Assembly (NCBI GenBank): GCA_964482845.1 | Contig: CAYZZE010000014.1 | Span: 1-27,109 of the forward strand | Length of the DNA stretch: 27,109 nt | Reading direction: 5' to 3' | Source: VGPI01 sp964482845 | GTDB lineage: Bacteria; Cloacimonadota; Cloacimonadia; Cloacimonadales; Cloacimonadaceae | Shown here: positions 22,887 through 27,109 of the stretch, in pieces | Position numbering within the stretch: the stretch's first letter is position 1 | Layout: the number at the start of each line of letters is the position of its first letter | Notes under the pieces: model-generated | Seen by the model: the letters and a program-made list of their open reading frames with translations, nothing else | The model's database searches: none | Told to the model about the DNA's origin: nothing | Position numbers and translations under genes: made by a program

Positions 22887-24581
22887 ATGATGAAAAGAGT
22901 CGTTATCCTATTTCTGATCACCCTTGCTATCGCCTGTTTGGCAGCAGAACAGGGCAGGTTTGAACGAAAGTCCGTAAGTTCGGTGGAATCGGTCTGGTTG
23001 AGTGGCGTTGCCCGCCAAGCCGGTACTTTCGATTATGGGTTTTTTGAAAGAATGATCGATCTGTATATCAAAGTCCCCCGCTTTGATTACAACCAACTGC
23101 CGGAAGAGCAGATCCGCCTCTTCCGCAATGAGGCGCAGAAACTTACTGTGATCAATGCCAATACGATCGCCGGGGTCTTGGAACGCACCGTTGCTATTGA
23201 GATCAAACGCATCCTCTCCGATCCCCAGATCCAGCAGGCACGCCGCGCCGATCTGGAAGACGAATCGGCGCGCATCCGGGTTGCCCGGCTGAAAGGCAGA
23301 GAATATGGACTCACCGAGGATCAACTCATGATACTGATGAACTCGGCTTATGTTTACCTTCCTTATATTACTTCTATTACGAGGACTTACGCGGATACAA
23401 AGTTCACCTATATTATCGAGGGAGGGATTCTCTGGTATCGCGTGCATATCGCTCCTGATGGCACCGTCTCCCTATTCCACAAGCAATCCGCCACCTCGCG
23501 TGGGATCGGCACTGCGGATGCCGCAAAAGCGAAGGACTACAGCAAGTATTACCTGGGCAGTGAGGTCATCAGCACCACTGTCGAAGAACACGCTCAATAC
23601 AATGCTGTCCAGGCATGGGTAAAAAATCTCGGCGTCCGTATGAAAGAGATGCCGGAATTCTCTTTGAGCGCCCAGATCATGGAACGTCTGCCCGGACGTA
23701 AGTTCAGCGCTGAGATCGGATTCCGCGAAGGCGTACACCTGGATGATGGCTTCTTCTTTGCCGAGCTTTACGAAGACAGCACCGGCGATATCAAAAAGCG
23801 GATCATCGGCTATTCCCGCGTCATTAAAACCGGTGATAACCGAGATGAAAGTGACCGCAATGTCCGTTCCCTGGTGCAGGCGTATTATGGCACACCGGTG
23901 GAAGGCGCCGTGTTGATGGAGAACCCGCGTCTGGGTATCGATCTTAGCGCCACCATGGGCATCCGCAGCGGGATGAATATCCCCGAGGAGGCGTCATGGG
24001 TATTTGATGACATTTATGTCTTTGATGGAGATGCCACTTCGCAATTGGAATTTAACCTCAATTTTGCCTACAACCTTGCTCCGATCATCGGCATCCGTCA
24101 GTTGTTCTATGACCTCGAAGTGGACTTCGGCATCCCCATGGTGACATACAATCCCAACGTGGAGAATAGCAGCGCTCTGACCATCGCTGCCTACACCGGA
24201 CTGTCCAAGAAGTTCTGGGCAGGCAGAAATGCCGTCAGTTTCGGCGCCAAGGTCGGCTATGACCGTTTCGTCACCACCTCCACCTTGGGCAATACTGATA
24301 TCTCACTGGCTGCCAATATCCTCGGTTTCCGTGGCTCTATGGACTATCATTATATGCTTTCTCCGAACTGGCAGTTCAATATCGGGCTCGATCTCAAAGC
24401 ATGCACCCCGCCTTTCAGTTCCAGTTTGATCATTGGTGATGAGGAGTATGACCTTGCCGGCGCTACCTATCATGACGATATCAACCTCGGTGGCGTTATG
24501 TTCCGCGTTGGTCTTTTACACTCCATGGGACAACTGCCGGTCAATCTCTTCGGCTGGCTGGATCCGCTTAAGAAGTTCTGA
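22887..24581 (+). CDS. Exported protein, probable outer-membrane beta-barrel, unknown function
   Basis: A 564-residue protein that I cannot assign to a named family. It begins with a signal peptide (hydrophobic residues 4-19, cleavage near CLAAEQ; the AIAC sequence is a weak lipobox, so a lipoprotein is possible). The N-terminal third is rich in helix-forming charged residues; the region after about residue 360 has alternating hydrophobic and aromatic strands (for example SQLEFNLNFAYNL and YHYMLSPNWQFNIGLDL) and the last residue is Phe, the usual mark of outer-membrane barrels. It has its own promoter and an AGGAGG ribosome site, so it is likely well expressed. Either ATG 22887 or ATG 22890 may be used. 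Confidence 0.65.
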   Translation: MMKRVVILFLITLAIACLAAEQGRFERKSVSSVESVWLSGVARQAGTFDYGFFERMIDLYIKVPRFDYNQLPEEQIRLFRNEAQKLTVINANTIAGVLERTVAIEIKRILSDPQIQQARRADLEDESARIRVARLKGREYGLTEDQLMILMNSAYVYLPYITSITRTYADTKFTYIIEGGILWYRVHIAPDGTVSLFHKQSATSRGIGTADAAKAKDYSKYYLGSEVISTTVEEHAQYNAVQAWVKNLGVRMKEMPEFSLSAQIMERLPGRKFSAEIGFREGVHLDDGFFFAELYEDSTGDIKKRIIGYSRVIKTGDNRDESDRNVRSLVQAYYGTPVEGAVLMENPRLGIDLSATMGIRSGMNIPEEASWVFDDIYVFDGDATSQLEFNLNFAYNLAPIIGIRQLFYDLEVDFGIPMVTYNPNVENSSALTIAAYTGLSKKFWAGRNAVSFGAKVGYDRFVTTSTLGNTDISLAANILGFRGSMDYHYMLSPNWQFNIGLDLKACTPPFSSSLIIGDEEYDLAGATYHDDINLGGVMFRVGLLHSMGQLPVNLFGWLDPLKKF

Positions 24582-24869
24582 TTTGCATCGATGGGAGTAT
24601 TATAATCTGACTATCATTGTACAACTCTTCCTATCCAGAGTGTATTATCGTAAAGCTTTAGAAGGTAAGTGGTCCGCTTTGGAGCCAGATTGTTCTTTCT
24701 CTTCCTAATTGATTCACTGCCATTGAAAATCACAGTTTGGCATCCCAATGTCTATTTCTACGATATGGGGATGCTCGATAAAAAACACCAGTTTTTTATG
24801 AGTCATTGAAAGTATTCTTGACAGATTAACTAGACTGTGGACAATAGCACTCACCAAATGGAGGTAGTT
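24582..24869. other. Intergenic region with two hairpins
   Basis: GCATCCC (24740-24746) can pair with GGGATGC (24768-24774), and AAAAAAC-ACCA-GTTTTTT (24780-24797) forms a second, AT-only hairpin. Either could help end transcription of the upstream gene but neither is a textbook terminator. TTGACA occurs at 24818 without a clear -10. Confidence 0.35.
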
Positions 24870-25346
24870 ATGAAGTATGTCATCATGGTTATGATTCTAT
24901 CGCTGTTAGTAGCAGCTTTAGGAGCAGTGGATCGCTTGGACGATTTACTTAGGGATTATGAGTTAAATTCTGGTTTGCTTGTTAACGGGAACACAGTATA
25001 TTTGGCTCAATTACAATCCAGCGATGCAATTCCTGTAGCAGTAAAAAAACTTGATTTCCAATCGTCATACAATCAAGGTGTAATGGACGCTACTGCATTG
25101 CATTCGTCAACTGGATGGCTTTTTGGAGGATTTGCAAGCGGATTCTTTTTAGGATTGATCGGCACAGGCATCATTGTATTGGCGGCAAGCGGTTCTGAGC
25201 CAACCTTCTTACCTGAGCAGGTCGATATTAACGGCTATAGGCAGGGATATTACAGAAAGAGTAAAGCAAAAAATCAGGGAACTGCCGCAATCGGCGGAGT
25301 ATTGGGAACAGCTGTTATAGTGGTTCTCATATTATCTGCTCAGTAG
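24870..25346 (+). CDS. Small exported glycine-rich membrane protein, unknown function
   Basis: 158 residues from ATG 24870, chosen because GGAGG precedes it at 24860-24864 and the protein then begins with a clean signal-like segment (KYVIMVMILSLLVAALGA). The frame opens earlier at GTG 24837 but without a ribosome site. Two Gly-rich hydrophobic segments follow (GGFASGFFLGLIGTGIIVLAA near 88-108, and GGVLGTAVIVVLIL near the C-terminus), separated by NGYRQGYYRKSKAKN, a tyrosine/lysine motif seen in small envelope proteins of related bacteria. Function not known. It converges on the lipoprotein gene across a shared terminator. Confidence 0.7.
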   Translation: MKYVIMVMILSLLVAALGAVDRLDDLLRDYELNSGLLVNGNTVYLAQLQSSDAIPVAVKKLDFQSSYNQGVMDATALHSSTGWLFGGFASGFFLGLIGTGIIVLAASGSEPTFLPEQVDINGYRQGYYRKSKAKNQGTAAIGGVLGTAVIVVLILSAQ

Positions 25347-25386
25347 TTAAATACCTTGTAGCAATGTGTATGACTCACGGAGTTAA

Positions 25387-25413
25387 AAAACGCCGGTGAT
25401 AAGCCGGCGTTTT
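25387..25413. terminator. Bidirectional rho-independent terminator
   Basis: The perfect stem AAAACGCCGG / CCGGCGTTTT (25387-25396 with 25404-25413), loop of seven bases, has A-runs on one side and T-runs on the other, so it can stop transcription from both convergent genes (ends at 25346 and 25456). Confidence 0.9.
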
Positions 25414-25455
25414 AACTCTTCATACAACTGTGTGGGCAATGATCAGAAACTACGG

Positions 25456-26514
25456 CTAATCTGATACATAGAAATCAAAGAATTCTCTAATCATAGTGAT
25501 CCATATCCCGTGAGATGTAATCACTCTGTCGTATACGTTATGATCGACCACTTTACATGTCCTAACAACATAGTAATTAGGTCTTCCAACGAGTTCTACG
25601 ATAATGTATGTAGGTGATGTTTCATTCCCGAGATAATACTTCCCTGCAAGAGTTGCGCTTGCCCATATATCTTTGTTCAACGGATTTATCCATTCTTTTG
25701 GTGAACCGGAAGGAAGCGCAATTTCCGCATTAAGCAGCAAATCACTGTAAGCCATGAGTGCTTCAGTATTGTTAATTTTCATTAATCGACCATCATTGGA
25801 ATCATAATCTCCTGGAAATAGAATCTTACTTGGTAATGCTGGACAGAGGTAAATCCTGTTATTCATGTACCAAGCACGATAATCTTCTGCTCGATCTTTC
25901 TTAACTTTTTGTACTCGAGGAATATATGCTCCAGTATTAGGTAGATTACCAAATGCCAACTGTAGTGCTGCATTATGCGTGTCGATCACATCAATGCTTT
26001 CGTGGTTAATTATTGAATCAGCTGTCCATACACACCTACCCAATTGATCTACAACATCAATAGAGAAAGTATGTACAAAGTACTTCCTTTGTGATGAGAC
26101 CATTGTTGTTGTCTGGCTACTTAACTGACTGAATAACAGTGAAAATATCCCAACGGTACTCTGATTAATCATAAGATTGGCTGATGTGTTTTTAAGATAG
26201 ATATGAACATCATCCTGATCACTTTGCCTCGTACTATAGTTGATCTTCATAAGATACTTGAAATTATCCCGTGAAACAACGAATCCTCTTCTGGTCAGTA
26301 AATCAATCGCCGTCTCATTGATCCTGTCTTTAACAAGTGATTCATTCCCAATAAGTGGAGTTGATTCGCAATTGACTACTATACTGATCTTTGACCCTTT
26401 TTCAATCTCAGTATCTGAAAGTGATCTGTTCCATGGTCTAGAAACCGCAACGGGAGTTTGAACACAACCTGCCACAAAGATACTTACGGCCAATATACAT
26501 CCCAGGTACTTCAT
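25456..26514 (-). CDS. Lipoprotein of unknown function
   Basis: 352 residues with a lipoprotein signal (hydrophobic 4-13, lipobox VAGC with Cys17). The mature part has a predominantly mixed alpha/beta composition without a family I can name; notable stretches are KISIVVNCESTPLIGNESLV, VHTFSIDVVDQLGRCVWTAD and TYIIVELVGRPNYYVV. The pattern of a short beta repeat near 45-60 and 150-165 recalls envelope lipoproteins that hold outer-membrane systems, but this is only a guess. A good ribosome site GAGGAG lies before ATG 26514. It ends at the shared terminator. Confidence 0.75.
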   Translation of the reverse strand: MKYLGCILAVSIFVAGCVQTPVAVSRPWNRSLSDTEIEKGSKISIVVNCESTPLIGNESLVKDRINETAIDLLTRRGFVVSRDNFKYLMKINYSTRQSDQDDVHIYLKNTSANLMINQSTVGIFSLLFSQLSSQTTTMVSSQRKYFVHTFSIDVVDQLGRCVWTADSIINHESIDVIDTHNAALQLAFGNLPNTGAYIPRVQKVKKDRAEDYRAWYMNNRIYLCPALPSKILFPGDYDSNDGRLMKINNTEALMAYSDLLLNAEIALPSGSPKEWINPLNKDIWASATLAGKYYLGNETSPTYIIVELVGRPNYYVVRTCKVVDHNVYDRVITSHGIWITMIREFFDFYVSD

Positions 26515-26744
26515 AAGACACTCCTCAATTTAGTTTTGCAATGCATATAATGGATTAGTTTTTTAGGACATCCCAATGTTGAGTCCCAAATGTTGGTGTA
26601 AATTCCAACTCATTGTTTCTCAGGTTGTTTGAGGACATCTTATAGTCCTCGTTTCTCACATTCTATATTAGGCCAAACGACCGAATGCATTGTATCCAAT
26701 CTCATTCTATCAGTCAAGTACTTTTTCAAGATAAGCAAAATAAG

Positions 26745-27109
26745 CTACCTTGCCGCGACGGGCTGAAGCCCTGCGGAGGAGGCGTAGCCGACGGAGCAGG
26801 GCTTCAGCCCGTCGCGCGTCGAATCAAACAGTATGGGTTTCGACCGATTTTCTCTAATCTTTTCCAGCGGCTCTGACAGATATAGCTTCCCACTTGTCCA
26901 ATCCTCCGAATATCCCTGCAAGATTGCTCCCATCAAACGGAAGCAACTCTTCTCATCAGGAAAGATACGAAGGCATTTCTCCCTGCGCCGGAGCTCTTCG
27001 TTTAGTCGTTCAAGAGAGTTGGTGCACTTTATCCTGCTCCAGTGAGCCGGGGGAAAATCAAGATATACGGTAATTTCGTGATAGGTGCTATCCAGCCAGT
27101 CTCTCAGCT
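26745..27109 (-). pseudogene. IS256-family transposase, C-terminal part (continues past the window)
   Basis: Minus-strand open frame entering from the right edge. Its sequence is typical of the C-terminal third of IS256/mutator transposases: FPPAHWSRIKCTNSLERLNEE, then RRREKCLRIFPDEKSCFRLM and a late GAILQGYSEDW. The catalytic Glu region (NSLERLN) is present. After PILFDSTRD the frame runs through the hairpin repeat at 26754-26816 and ends at 26745, adding about 20 residues that are not family-like. The N-terminal part lies outside the window, so it may be intact or broken. Confidence 0.8.
26754..26816. repeat. Perfect 21-bp inverted repeat (REP-like hairpin)
   Basis: CGCGACGGGCTGAAGCCCTG and its exact complement (26754-26774 and 26796-26816) enclose a 21-nt loop containing GGCGTAGCC. 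The GGCTGAAGCC core also occurs at 20-29 in the first element end. High GC compared with flanks. It is probably a dispersed genomic repeat, here inserted at or in the end of the transposase frame. Confidence 0.8.

Noticed and set aside
24433..24708. Open frame running past the end of the outer-membrane gene
   Set aside because: It is mostly an out-of-frame shadow of the gene at 22887-24581.

Overview
The window looks like the chromosome of an anaerobic Gram-negative bacterium. LpxK (lipid A kinase), a probable outer-membrane protein ending in Phe and a lipoprotein imply two membranes. The short ThiC with a Cys cluster and a Thi4-type thiazole synthase fit an anaerobe. Together these suggest a bacterium of the FCB / Cloacimonadota kind, but no marker here proves the phylum.

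Layout. (1) 1-724: repeats and small mobile elements, then a strong promoter and a degenerate CIRCE operator. (2) 725-6312: heat-shock operon hrcA-grpE-dnaK-dnaJ with rsmE at the end. (3) 6305-10856, minus strand: a compact run GIY-YIG/UvrC-N-like gene, purC, response regulator, lpxK and a DASS-type transporter, converging on rsmE. (4) 11113-11430: a second copy of the small element. (5) 11637-15814: a TPP riboswitch with a Shine-Dalgarno-masking hairpin controls thi4-thiE-thiC-thiD and a Nudix gene, a compact set for making thiamine phosphate. The Nudix protein is a candidate for the ADP-thiazole cleavage step. (6) 16072-20303: a third copy of the small element, split in two by about 3.95 kb carrying an MvaI/BcnI-like restriction-modification pair, another small element and a decayed IS5-family insertion sequence. 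(7) 20438-22752: a cyclophilin pseudogene, a FetA/FetB-like (YbbL/YbbM) export system and a VOC-fold protein. (8) 22800-26514: envelope genes (outer-membrane protein, small glycine-rich membrane protein, lipoprotein) with a shared bidirectional terminator. (9) 26745-27109: the C-terminal end of an IS256-family transposase running into a perfect hairpin repeat.

The most notable structure is a family of short non-autonomous mobile elements. They share imperfect terminal inverted repeats (AAGACCGTTGAA / AAGAGCGTTGCA) and 5-bp target duplications, but carry different hairpin-rich cores. One copy has been split by the restriction-modification block with CTAA at both junctions, which gives a readable order of insertions. 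Housekeeping genes lie between these elements and accessory functions cluster around them.
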